From NCBI RefSeq assembly GCF_030247195.1, contig NC_080672.1, forward strand, positions 346,702,413 to 346,766,412: 64,000 nt of DNA, given 5' to 3'. This DNA comes from Topomyia yanbarensis (lineage: Eukaryota; Arthropoda; Insecta; Diptera; Culicidae). Shown here piece by piece: positions 55,591 to 64,000 of this stretch. Position 1 is the stretch's first letter. Every line of letters begins with the position of its first letter. Under the pieces are notes generated by a model that saw only the letters and a program-made list of their open reading frames with translations, did not search any database and had not been told where the DNA came from. The position numbers and the translations under genes are program-made.

Positions 55591-56512
55591 ATACTTGCAC
55601 GAGAAAATCATAAAATTAAATATGAGTGGTTCCGTTCGATCTCTGAGATTTTTTCACATTACAAAAATTATAAAATATGTATGATATGCATCACGAAGCA
55701 GACAAATTATTAAAAATAGGGGATTTTGGGACAAAATGACCCAGTACCCACTCCTTCCCGTATTTTTCGAGAAACAAAAATATCTCCACTCAAATACTAA
55801 TGTTAAATGCCCTTTAAAAAGAGGCATGAGTTGTAATTTTCTGAGCGCTACTTCAAAAGTTATAGCATTTAATATATTACTCTTCCATATTATACCATAG
55901 TACCTATTTCAAAAATTGGTCTAGGTGGTGGCTGTCTAGAATTGTGAAATTTGGCATCTGAGCTTACTTTGATATTTGTCACAATATGAGAAGGACGAGA
56001 ATTAAAAGAATTAAAAGAAAATTTTTTTGCAATGCCCTAATGACTAATTTAATTAAATATTGTGCAAAATATTTTCGGAAGAATATTGTCTGATCACTAC
56101 ATTGAGAACTTATTTTTTAAGCATCATGGAGTCTTTTGGAAAATTGTGGGAAGGGATCTTGTAACTTATCTCTTAGCCGAGATTCCATAATCGTCAAGTT
56201 ACATCAATATAAAATAAAATAATGTCCCAAAATATAGATTAGGGACATTTTTTTGAATTGGAAGCTAAGTTTAAATAGGTCGATTGTCTATAAAACAAAA
56301 AATGATCACCTAAAATGTGCATACATTTCAACATTTGTAGAAAATGTATTTTTTAAGACTGCGTTGAGTTGAGACAGAAATTCAATATTATTAAGAACAA
56401 GAGTAACATTTCGGAAAGTAGATGGAAAATTATGAAAAATGACGTTTACAGTTTGTCTCTAGCAGGTCAAGATCGGTTTTTATGAACATTTGATTGTTGT
56501 TGTATTATCAGT
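55591..56512. other. Intergenic, no gene
   Basis: AT-rich sequence; no supported frame. Confidence 0.4.
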
Positions 56513-56514
56513 TA

Positions 56515-56944
56515 CAGTAAAGACACGAATTTACCAGCATCCGACTTTATCAGCCCTCGATTTTGTCTACCCCCGATTTTATCGGCTTTTTGATTCGGTT
56601 TTGTTAGCCTTACATGAAAATTGGTAGTTGGATGGGCTCTAGCGAACGAACCAAGTTGATTTCGATTAAATCCTTTCTTGAGCATATTTTTCTTATTTTA
56701 GAGGACCGAAATAGGCAAAAATAAAATATTTTTTTTTTAATTTGCTCCGTCAGACCCCTTTAAGGGATATTTAAACTAAATAGTCAAAAGAGGTTATGGG
56801 GCTATATTTTAGGACTAAAGACGGATATTTTAAGAGCTTCGATTTACTAAAAAGAAAGTAAAATATATGTCCCTATTTTGTCAATGTCCCCGTTTTATCA
56901 GCCTAAAATTCACCAAGGGAGCTGATAAAAACGGGTCTTTACTG
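56515..56944. mobile_element. Pogo-like MITE, TA-flanked (CAGTAAAGAC family)
   Basis: The left end CAGTAAAGACACGAATTTAC and the right end in reverse complement CAGTAAAGACCCGTTTTTAT match. TA lies on both sides (56513-56514, 56945-56946). Phrases CCGATTTTATCGGC and TGTCCCCGTTTTATCAGCC lie near each end. It is 430 bp and non-coding. The CAGT start and TA TSD fit pogo/Tc1-mariner. Remnants of the same family are at 42160 and 59890. Confidence 0.8.
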
Positions 56945-57337
56945 TATATTAATAGCCGCTAAGCAGAATTGGAGTTATACAATTTTCAATATATTTCAAG
57001 CTGTCAATGGTGTATATGTAAATGTATATGTATATGTGTTTAGTGCTGAATTGAATGGCATAATAAAATTTCGTGTTCTAGGTACTAGCACTCATTGTTA
57101 TGTTGTGAGCTTGAATAGCGAAGAAAAGTAAAATAAATGTTAGATAACTATTTTACGGTCACGATCACTTTCATTCGAAACTGTCAAATTTCGATGTTAA
57201 GTATCGTTGAAGAATTTTTCAACGTAAAACAGTACATCTTCTGATAAAATAATTTTGGTGGTTTATCCTCCTAGAAGTAATTATAGAGAATTTAATTTTC
57301 AAGAAAATTTATCTCTAGGTTTAATGTCTTCAACAAC

Positions 57338-57386
57338 AAAAGTATCCATGTCTTCAAACAACTTTGTTGAAGACATGGATACTTTT
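57338..57386. repeat. Perfect 20-bp hairpin
   Basis: AAAAGTATCCATGTCTTCAA (57338-57357) and its exact reverse complement (57367-57386) lie around ACAACTTTG. It lies in a zone where CTTCAACAA phrases recur. Confidence 0.75.
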
Positions 57387-57399
57387 TATATTTAGAGCA

Positions 57400-58120
57400 T
57401 TTTAGTAGTCTATATGTAAAAAAAAACCTTTTAAACAAGTTATTCTGATATTACTGTAGTTGAAAAATCTCTTCTGCGGTTTATAAACAATAAAATTCAC
57501 AATGCATTAAGGTATGAGTCTCTGAATCTTACAAAAAAAATTATATTGAAGAGAACTAGCTTTAAAAAAGTCCCTAATTTTGTTTTATATCATAGTATGC
57601 TGCATTCATGTAACCTTCATATTTTCAACAAAATTGTTTTAAATGATATTATAAATAACTTTGCTGAAGGCACCAAGTAATTTACCATTTTTGCAGAGTT
57701 AATTTTCCATAATAACTTCTAGGAGAATTAATCACTAGAATTTGTACACCAGAAGATGCGTTGTTTTATGTTGGAAAACTTCTTCGAAGTTGTTAAACCT
57801 TTAAAGTTGATGATTTCTAAACTATGTGATCTTGACTGCTTTTCGAAAATTTGTCTCACTTTACAAGTTGACATTTTTTGAATTCATTGATATATTGGAG
57901 AAGAAAATAATCTATAGAGGTTTGAACACTGTTCCATATTGGTTCTCCTTATTTGTAGACTGGAGTGACATCTCTTAGACTACTTATGTTTCTGGATTTT
58001 TAAAAAATGGTCAGCCTCAGCATTTAAAAAAAATCAACAATTTTCATCAATCCCCTCTCCCCCGCCCACAAACCAAAGTTCTTACTGCACCACTGACTCT
58101 CTTCAATAATCGTTTACGAA
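57400..58120. other. Intergenic, no gene
   Basis: AT-rich. No supported frame; the end carries the promoter of the next gene. Confidence 0.4.
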
Positions 58121-58125
58121 CCAAA

Positions 58126-58165
58126 TATATAAAGAATATTCCACCAACCATTTCGCTCATTTCAC
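58126..58165 (+). promoter_or_regulatory. Core promoter of the 58239-58571 gene
   Basis: TATATAAAG at 58126-58134 is followed at about 31 bp by an initiator-like CTCATTTCAC (58156). The distance is canonical. A short 5' UTR of about 75 bp leads to the ATG at 58239. Confidence 0.65.
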
Positions 58166-58238
58166 TTACAAAGTCCAAACCGATCAAGTAACTTTTAATT
58201 TTACAGTTCACTAGGACTCCAACCAACACCAAGACACC

Positions 58239-58571
58239 ATGAAATACATCGCATGCAGTCTTATTCTGACACTGGCTGCCGCAGTGGGCACCACCTCCCA
58301 AGGTTTTTCATCATTGCCCCTATCCCCGCCACTATACCAGCAGCCTCAACAGCGTGATGCACTAAACGATTTACCCGAACCGGGCGATTCGATCGAGTCC
58401 TACCTACAGTTCTGTGAAGCCGTGATACACGCCCTGGAAAGTGAGCTTCCCCGGAAATCCCTCTTCCGAGCGTTGTTCATCAACAAGGCTCGATTGTCGT
58501 CCGGTTTCGATAAGCAAATTAAATTCTCCTACAACGATCTTATTAAGAACCGAATCGATGATTCCAAGTAA
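58239..58571 (+). CDS. Small secreted protein, 110 aa
   Basis: The signal peptide covers residues 1-20 (MKYIACSLILTLAAAVGTTS). A Pro/Gln-rich stretch (PLSPPLYQQPQQRD) is followed by a helical segment (DSIESYLQFCEAVIHALESE, LPRKSLFRALF) and SGFDKQIKFSYNDLIKN near the C-terminus. The Phe-x-I-x-F-x-Y-N-x-x-L pattern recalls HYGVVFMHYNEPL of the 34980 gene. The start context is ACACCATGA. AATAAA lies at 58588-58593. It is followed in tandem by 58831-59229. No family is recognised. Confidence 0.8.
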   Translation: MKYIACSLILTLAAAVGTTSQGFSSLPLSPPLYQQPQQRDALNDLPEPGDSIESYLQFCEAVIHALESELPRKSLFRALFINKARLSSGFDKQIKFSYNDLIKNRIDDSK

Positions 58572-58733
58572 GTGGAACCGACCGATAAATAAAAATTGCT
58601 CGCTTATTTACCGCTTATGTACGTATGTGTTTGTTTTAATTTGAGTACTTTCCTCACAATCCGAAACATCCCAAAAATCATTGTCGGAGAAAGTAAGTTT
58701 CCTTTCGAATTTGATGCGACAGAGCACGAATGA

Positions 58734-58768
58734 TATAGTCCCGCTACCGTCTCCTTTCGGTCAGTACT
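58734..58768 (+). promoter_or_regulatory. Core promoter of the 58831-59229 gene
   Basis: A TATA-like GATATAGT (58733-58740) lies about 28 bp before the initiator GGTCAGTAC (58760). The ATG follows 68 bp downstream. A longer in-frame start further up would not open with a signal peptide. Confidence 0.55.
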
Positions 58769-58830
58769 TGGCGGTCGTTCATTTGGGTAGCGTACAGCAT
58801 CCTCGATTCGATTTGGTCACGCTTCGCAGG

Positions 58831-59229
58831 ATGAAGCTAGCAGCAGTACTGTTAACTCTTATCGTCGCTGCTGCCATCAGGCCCAGCAACGCCAGTCTGC
58901 CGGAAAATTTCGTCGAACGTGTCGAGGCCATCCTGAAGTGGTTCGATCTACGCATCTCGGTGTACCGGAAGGCTAATATCCTTCTGAAACAGGTAACCCG
59001 GAAGGTCAATGCCCTGCCGGCTTATCACGATGGAATAGAAATCTACTACCGTAAGTGGTTGGAAAACTCGAGTCCAAACTTGAGGTTGGTGGTTCCGAAT
59101 GGCGTGCTCAACGGTACCCGTAGTCAGATTGTTTCCGATATGCTGAAACATACTCTCGAACAGAAGGAGATTAAACAAGTGCTGACAATAATGCCGGAGG
59201 TACGGGATGCGTTCAATAAATTGGTTTGA
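58831..59229 (+). CDS. Small secreted protein, 132 aa, with YxxGIEIYY motif
   Basis: I chose the ATG at 58831 (frame open further up, but no signal peptide there). The signal peptide covers about residues 1-21 (MKLAAVLLTLIVAAAIRPSN). A helical segment (NFVERVEAILKWFDLRISVY, RKANILLKQVTRKVNA) is followed by LPAYHDGIEIYYRKWLENSS. This aligns with VYKVVKYRLERQNALLSQYP and FYGSIAVYYDGDHL of the 30138 gene, so the two are paralogues. A second helical part (QIVSDMLKHTLEQKEIKQVL) closes the protein. Sequons NSS and NGT are present. AATAAA lies at 59231-59236, just after the stop. Confidence 0.8.
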   Translation: MKLAAVLLTLIVAAAIRPSNASLPENFVERVEAILKWFDLRISVYRKANILLKQVTRKVNALPAYHDGIEIYYRKWLENSSPNLRLVVPNGVLNGTRSQIVSDMLKHTLEQKEIKQVLTIMPEVRDAFNKLV

Positions 59230-59249
59230 AAATAAATGTTCAATTGTGA

Positions 59250-59889
59250 TCGATGTTTGTGTGATTTGTTAATTTGTTATTTCGAAAGCGCTTCTAGAAT
59301 TCTATATTCATTTACGTGTCCAACTTCGCTTCGAATTTAATTTTAATTTAATATTGACTTATTATGACTAGTTAATAATTCTATAAAAAGTTATATTGAA
59401 CTTGTCACTAGTTTCGTCAAGAACTCGGATCTTGTGATTGTATTGGTGGAGTTGTTGTCTTCTATACAGGTACGATCAGGACCGTAGGGGAACTAATTTA
59501 AGGGCCCCCAACAACAGTAAATTATTCGAAGAACAAATAGTTGAAACTCGATATTTATTGGTCGAAACAGTTTTCTGGAATTATGTATAGTATTGTACAA
59601 ACTCTATAACTATAAACTATACCAGTTTTTTGCAGTTATTGCTAGATAATATCGGTGACAGATGCAGAGAAAAATATACTGAGGGCTGTTAATTCAAGGG
59701 AGTTTTTTGGCATGGATGTGTTCGAAACATTCTCCCATATCATGTTTTGTCTAGAATTCAGAAATGCGTCAATGGTTTGATCAATTAAAGTGAATGTATT
59801 GCTCTAAAATATTGCAGCTTCTGTAAGACCTTTTACTGTTTCACTGCAAATCCCTAATTAATGTGTGTTGGCGCGACTTTGATTTATAC
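59250..59889. other. Intergenic, no gene
   Basis: AT-rich sequence; nothing supported. Confidence 0.4.
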
Positions 59890-60238
59890 TGCGATGACCA
59901 TTTTTGTCAGTCACATGATGTATTTTAGGATGACAAAATGGGACACATTTTATTTTCTTTTTAATAAGTTTTTAAATTATTCCTTTAAATTCCAACTCTT
60001 TCTTATTATTAGGTATAAATTTTTAGCACAACAAATATCTGTTTTGAATAATTCCATCTATAAGGTAAAAAAAACATGCTCAAGAAATGATTGACTCGAA
60101 TTTGGCTTGGAGTTTGCTAGAGATCATCAAATCTTGTGAGGTTAATAAAATTGGGTTAAAAAACTGACAAAGCCGGAGGTAGAAAAAATCGGGGGCAGGC
60201 AAAAATGAGGGCTTATAGAATTAATTCTTCACTGTATA
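59890..60238. mobile_element. Remnant of the CAGTAAAGAC pogo-like MITE
   Basis: TTTTAGGATGACAAAATGGGA, AACATGCTCAAGAAATGATTG and the right edge TTCTTCACTGTATATAG align with the family copy at 56515-56944 in reverse order and with 42160-42510. The left end is mutated. Confidence 0.6.
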
Positions 60239-60239
60239 T

Positions 60240-61100
60240 AGTTACATTATTATTGAGGAACAAATAAAGAAAATGAATTAATTTGAATAGATTAAATATA
60301 CAAAAAAGGACTAAAATACGTAAAAATAAAAAAGGAAAAATAAATTTATAAGTGGATAAAAAATAAGAAAGTTTAAAAAACACAAAAATGTGAATTATAG
60401 AAATAGGAAGAATATTATTGAAACTGAGCAAAATGGAACGAAATAAGTTAAAACCTTAATCCATATCAAAAATGAAATAGGTGGGAAAGATGAAAAAATT
60501 GAAAAGTGCCAAAAAACATGGAGAAAGGTGATAAAAGAAAACTGGGCAATCTAATTATACAATTGGAAGCATTAGAAAAATATTAACTATATGGAAGCAG
60601 TATTATAAATGAAATAAACAATGACAATTCAATTATAATAAAGTGATCAATCATTAAAAAAAAATAAATTCAAATATAAAAAAATCCACGCATCGAAAAT
60701 AATTAAAAATATTTGAAACTGGAATAAAATTTTTGGAAATGGAAACGAAATTGGGTAAAATGTTAAATATGTTCAAAATTAAGAGAATTTATAAAAAAGA
60801 ACAAAAATAAAATGTGCATTAAAAATTCAAAATATGAAAAAAATAGAAATTGCGATGGGAGAAATAGAGCGACAAAGAACAGATGAAAATACCAAAATGA
60901 AATAAAAGTTGCCGAAATTTGAATGGATCAAAGTAAAAAATGAAAAATAGATCAAAAAGGTAAATTGGAAAATGTGAGAATTGAAAAATTTACCACATGG
61001 TATGATTTAAAAATAGGAAAAGGAGGAAATGTAAAAAATATGACCATGACAAAAGAAAGATATAAAAAATGAAATGGAAGAAATAATCAAGGCGACACTG
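60240..61100 (+). repeat. A-rich, strand-biased low-complexity tract
   Basis: The + strand is dominated by A and G with hardly any C (phrases AAAATGAAATAGGTGGGAAA, AAAAGGTAAATTGGAAAAT). There is no stable period, but words like GAAATTGGAA and AAAAATAAAA recur. It is unlike the more balanced AT-rich flanks. No coding frame. Confidence 0.6.
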
Positions 61101-62090
61101 AGGTTTTTCTTTTTTTGAAAAAATTGACAATTGAAGAAGAGAAATTTTGAGTTATTTGATAAAAGCTGTCGCAGTCTTGTAGAATAAAACGATGATTGTT
61201 TACTGCCCGAAACGGGGAGTGCAACCAACAACCAACATTTTTCTCTATAAGACTGAGACAGCCGTTTTCAAATAACCCTAAGAAGAGAGATTTAAAATAG
61301 ATTGAAGAAATTCGAAATATTATCAAAGTTCCAGCTGTTTAGAACGTATGGTTGAGCTCATCGATAGAGGCATCGAGCCCTATGTTGATGACCTATTTTC
61401 AAGTTTAAAATAACATTTTTTGTGCATTTTCGTAAAGTAAAACATTTCCAAAGTATTCTTTGAAATTTCAGACAAAAATTATTTATGAAGATGAATAAAT
61501 TTGACGGAAACCGTTTTTCATCTGCAAACAAATCGTATTGAAAACTTTAAACGAGTTTTTCTTAATACCGCATCTTTGAATTAGTTACTATGAATAGCTC
61601 AGGAACAGTCCAAGCTATCCATTTAATTTTTGTTCATTTTATAATTTAAATTTGTGAAAAGGATGGGTTAAATACAACATAATTTGCTTTGATTTAAAAG
61701 CCTTTTCAATTACTGATGAACGTACAAAAACCAATCCAAAGTACCGCAATTTTATCTATTTTTGCATTGGGAACCATATATTAATTGCGTAACACATTAA
61801 GAGTGAAAAGGAGTAAGCTAGATTGTTACGGAACATGTTTTCTAACTACTAACATAAAAAAAATATTTTGAAGGACTTGGTGCATACTATTTATTTTATC
61901 TACCACTCTTTGGTCCAATTGAAGCTGTAGAGCTAAATTCTTGGAAGGGCTCACTCCCGAGCACTCACCACAATCGTCGATAAAATGGGAAATGTCACCC
62001 ACGTAAAGACTTTACATTATCGCGTGCGAACGAACGTTCATATGTTCGTGCTTGAAACCGCGTTTATAAGTTTATAAGGGTTAAAATGTT
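61100..62090. other. Intergenic, no gene
   Basis: No gene is supported. A CGAACGTTCATATGTTCG near-palindrome lies around 62030. Confidence 0.4.
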
Positions 62091-62092
62091 TA

Positions 62093-62149
62093 CTTAATCA
62101 CCGGGGCGTTTTCATGTTTGCAAGACATGAAAACGCCCCGGTGATTAAG
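62093..62149. repeat. Perfect GC-rich hairpin, 25-bp arms
   Basis: The arm CTTAATCACCGGGGCGTTTT plus CATGT (62093-62117) and its exact reverse complement (62125-62149) lie around the 7-nt loop TTGCAAG. It is the most stable short hairpin in the window. Confidence 0.85.
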
Positions 62150-62615
62150 GGGGTAGGTGTCCGTGGATGGTTGGCAAAGTTTGGAGCGTTTGTATGTTAA
62201 CATATTGATTGCATGGGCGTTTGGAAGAGGCATATGCCAATGTATATGCCGCTTCGTGTGTATATCTTCGATTGTATAACCGTGCGGTCATTTGAATATT
62301 TTCCCAGATGTTTGCATGTTCACGCGAACCGCGAGTCGGATATTTAATTTTGATTGTATGTTTCAGATGTTAGAAGAGGGCGTATTCCCTCGTATCGCCA
62401 AAGTTCTCGGCAATGTCGTCCCAAAACTTGGCGTCTAGTGTATATGTGTCTTTTTTTTGGAGGTCAAACTGAAGGCAGGGTCTTAGGGTACTTGGACCAA
62501 GGGTAGGGGCTTCCGTGAAACCGGATTTTTCTGTATCGAAGGGTGGCAGTTTTGTCTAATGTATTTCACTAAAAATATTTCGCTGTAAAGGTAGTTGGTC
62601 AACTATATGAGACTA

Positions 62616-62704
62616 CTACGTTTGGACTGTGCTCCTATCTGGTTATTTTGGAACATTTTGTTCTCATCCACTGATGATGATCCAATAGTGAGATCAAAAC
62701 GTAG
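62616..62704 (+). ncRNA. Degenerate hammerhead-ribozyme-like motif (type I layout)
   Basis: In order: stem III 5' strand CTACGT (62616-62621), one base (T, the GUH position), stem I TGGA (62623-62626) with TCCA (62667-62670), the core CTGATGA (62671-62677), stem II TGATC (62678-62682) with GATCA (62692-62696), and stem III 3' strand ACGTAG (62699-62704). The core word normally GAAA reads AAAA, so G12 is lost and self-cleavage is unlikely. Such ribozymes occur in Penelope-like elements and retrozymes; no other part of such an element is seen here. Function is doubtful. Confidence 0.4.
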
Positions 62705-62884
62705 GCGAAGATCAAACAGTAATCGATGAAATTGCATTATCGACTGAAAAGCCATACCACATCCGTTATCTAGTTGTTTAGTTAGTCCTAGAATAGACGA
62801 TCACTCGAAAAGAAAAGATCTTGTTTAGTTTTTGAATTTCGTTAACTTTGGGTAGCTGGCTACCGAGAGTAATGACAGAAATAT

Positions 62885-63015
62885 TGAAAGTGTAAGGGCC
62901 GCTTATATGTAAGCGGCCATGCATAAATGACGTAGCAATTTGGTGGTAGGAGGGAGTTGTATACCAAAGTGTGACGGGTTGGAGGGAAGGGTCAGAAGTT
63001 GTGTGACGTAAAATT
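62885..63015. repeat. GGCCATGCATAAATGACG repeat end
   Basis: GCGGCCATGCATAAATGACGTAGCA followed by GGAGGGAGTT recalls the GGGGCC-CATTCAT ends of the element at 4218-6541. A short inverted repeat GGCCGCTTAtatgTAAGCGGCC sits at 62898-62919. It is only a fragment. Confidence 0.4.
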
Positions 63016-63019
63016 AAGT

Positions 63020-64000
63020 TTAATTGTTTTTGACGGGCTTCAACAAACATTGATAAAGAAAACAATTTAATGTTCCTGTATACTTATGAGAAATAAATTT
63101 AAATTCACACAAGATACTTTTGAAGCGGATTTTCATTTGGTAAGTTTTTCGATGCACAGCATTGTAAGCTAGCAAAAAAATGAAAAGATTAGGAATTAAC
63201 TTGCTACATTAGTTAGCTAATCTTGTAAACTAATAGAATAAGTTGGTATTAAGGTAGTTGAATTAAATTTTCTCTTCGGATTCAACCAAACAAAATTTAG
63301 TGATTTGGCTGATTGAAAGTGTGCTTCTTACAATCATTGGATGCTGTAGGAATGTGAACTGAGAGAATTTCTCTTCATGCTCCATGATATATCAAATTCA
63401 AAACAAAACTCTCAACACTATATTTGACATTAAAAGGGCTTATTTTGTACGCAATTTTCTTTTGTAATGAAAATGTTGATAAAAGTCGTCAAACATATTG
63501 CAAGAACATTTATTTGTGGCAAAATGTTACGAGGGGAGAAGGAGGGATCGAAAATCGCTGAAAAAAGCAACGCCATTTGTGTACGCCCCCTAGTGGTTCC
63601 AATAAATATTCTTTTGTTCAATAAGCTATATTGTAAGTATAAATAATGCTAAGAACTTGTATGTCGATTGGTTCAACGGTATTCGAAAATTTTATTTCTG
63701 GTATTCGAAATATGTTGCTCAACGCTACTTTTAGAAAATGTCGATATCAAAAGTTTCCACCCGTGCATTTTAGGGGTAGTGTGTTATTAAGAGCTGCTAG
63801 TTCAGTTCTAGTTTACAGATCGTCAAAATTCTAGAAAAGGCTTTTGTGGATATGTAATTCAAATACATGCAATTCTCCTTAAGAGAAATTTTGGTTTGTC
63901 ATGCATAATGCATTGATTGAAGAACTTAGATATTTAATTCGCAAAACAGTGGGGTCACGTGGGTAAGTTTTTTGGCGAGCTCGTGCGATGGTATTTTTGC
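63020..64000. other. Right flank without a gene
   Basis: No supported gene. AT-rich sequence with short unrelated open frames. Confidence 0.4.

Noticed and set aside
58047..58301. 84-residue antisense frame before the 58239 gene
   Set aside because: It overlaps the promoter and signal-peptide codons of that gene and has no features of its own.
58681..58830. N-terminal extension of the 58831 gene by 50 residues
   Set aside because: It contains the likely TATA/initiator and would bury the signal peptide.

Overview
The window looks like an AT-rich, transposon-dense insect nuclear genome, most likely a culicid mosquito with an Aedes-like repeat landscape. The basis is the mix of non-LTR retrotransposon remnants (I-like with RNase H, R1-like, LOA/Lian-like, Jockey/Juan-like), a tRNA-derived SINE, many short TIR elements, and small compact genes with arthropod-type initiator and poly(A) signals. 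The species call is an inference from these families; I could not run a search.

Host genes. Eight short, GC-richer coding islands stand in AT-rich sequence. All encode predicted secreted proteins, and none matches an enzyme or receptor family I recognise: 703-1785(+), 18857-19213(-), 19574-19960(+), 30138-30566(-), 30770-31426(-), 34980-35252(-), 58239-58571(+), 58831-59229(+). Several of the small ones share a layout: signal peptide, a helical stretch of about 40-55 residues, a Pro-containing turn, then a short Tyr-rich motif of the type [YHF]-x-G-x-[IV]-x-[VIM]-[YH]-Y. I read this as one fast-diverging paralogous cluster spread over 58 kb by transposon insertion, possibly with a Pro/Gln/Tyr-rich extracellular matrix protein at its left edge. 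Expression in a single secretory tissue (follicle cells/eggshell, reproductive tract or salivary gland) is only a hypothesis.

Transposon layout. 2.5-6.6 kb: a 4-bp-TSD MITE and a degenerate LINE gag inside a TIR element. 7.8-16.9 kb: one decayed LINE (minus strand) split by a hAT-type element that holds a mariner-type MITE, by a 3.9-kb element with GGTCAAGGCT termini that holds a TA-flanked element built of two opposed 116-bp satellite arrays, by a hairpin insertion and by a tRNA-SINE. 17 kb: gag scrap. 21-23 kb: LOA-like LINE. 23.5-29.8 kb: MITEs and tandem repeats. 33.9 kb: TIR MITE. 36.2-39.6 kb: nested palindromic element with a 547-bp tandem duplication carrying CA microsatellites. 40-41.6 kb: Jockey-like LINE. 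42.5-48.7 kb: a full-length I-like LINE with a 14-bp target-site duplication and apparently a single frameshift. 50-54.3 kb: R1-like LINE mosaic. 55-57 kb: foldback and pogo-like MITEs. 60-63 kb: an A-rich strand-biased tract, a perfect 25-bp hairpin and a hammerhead-ribozyme-like motif.

Most long open frames outside the eight genes and the LINE ORFs are antisense shadows or lie in satellite and microsatellite sequence.
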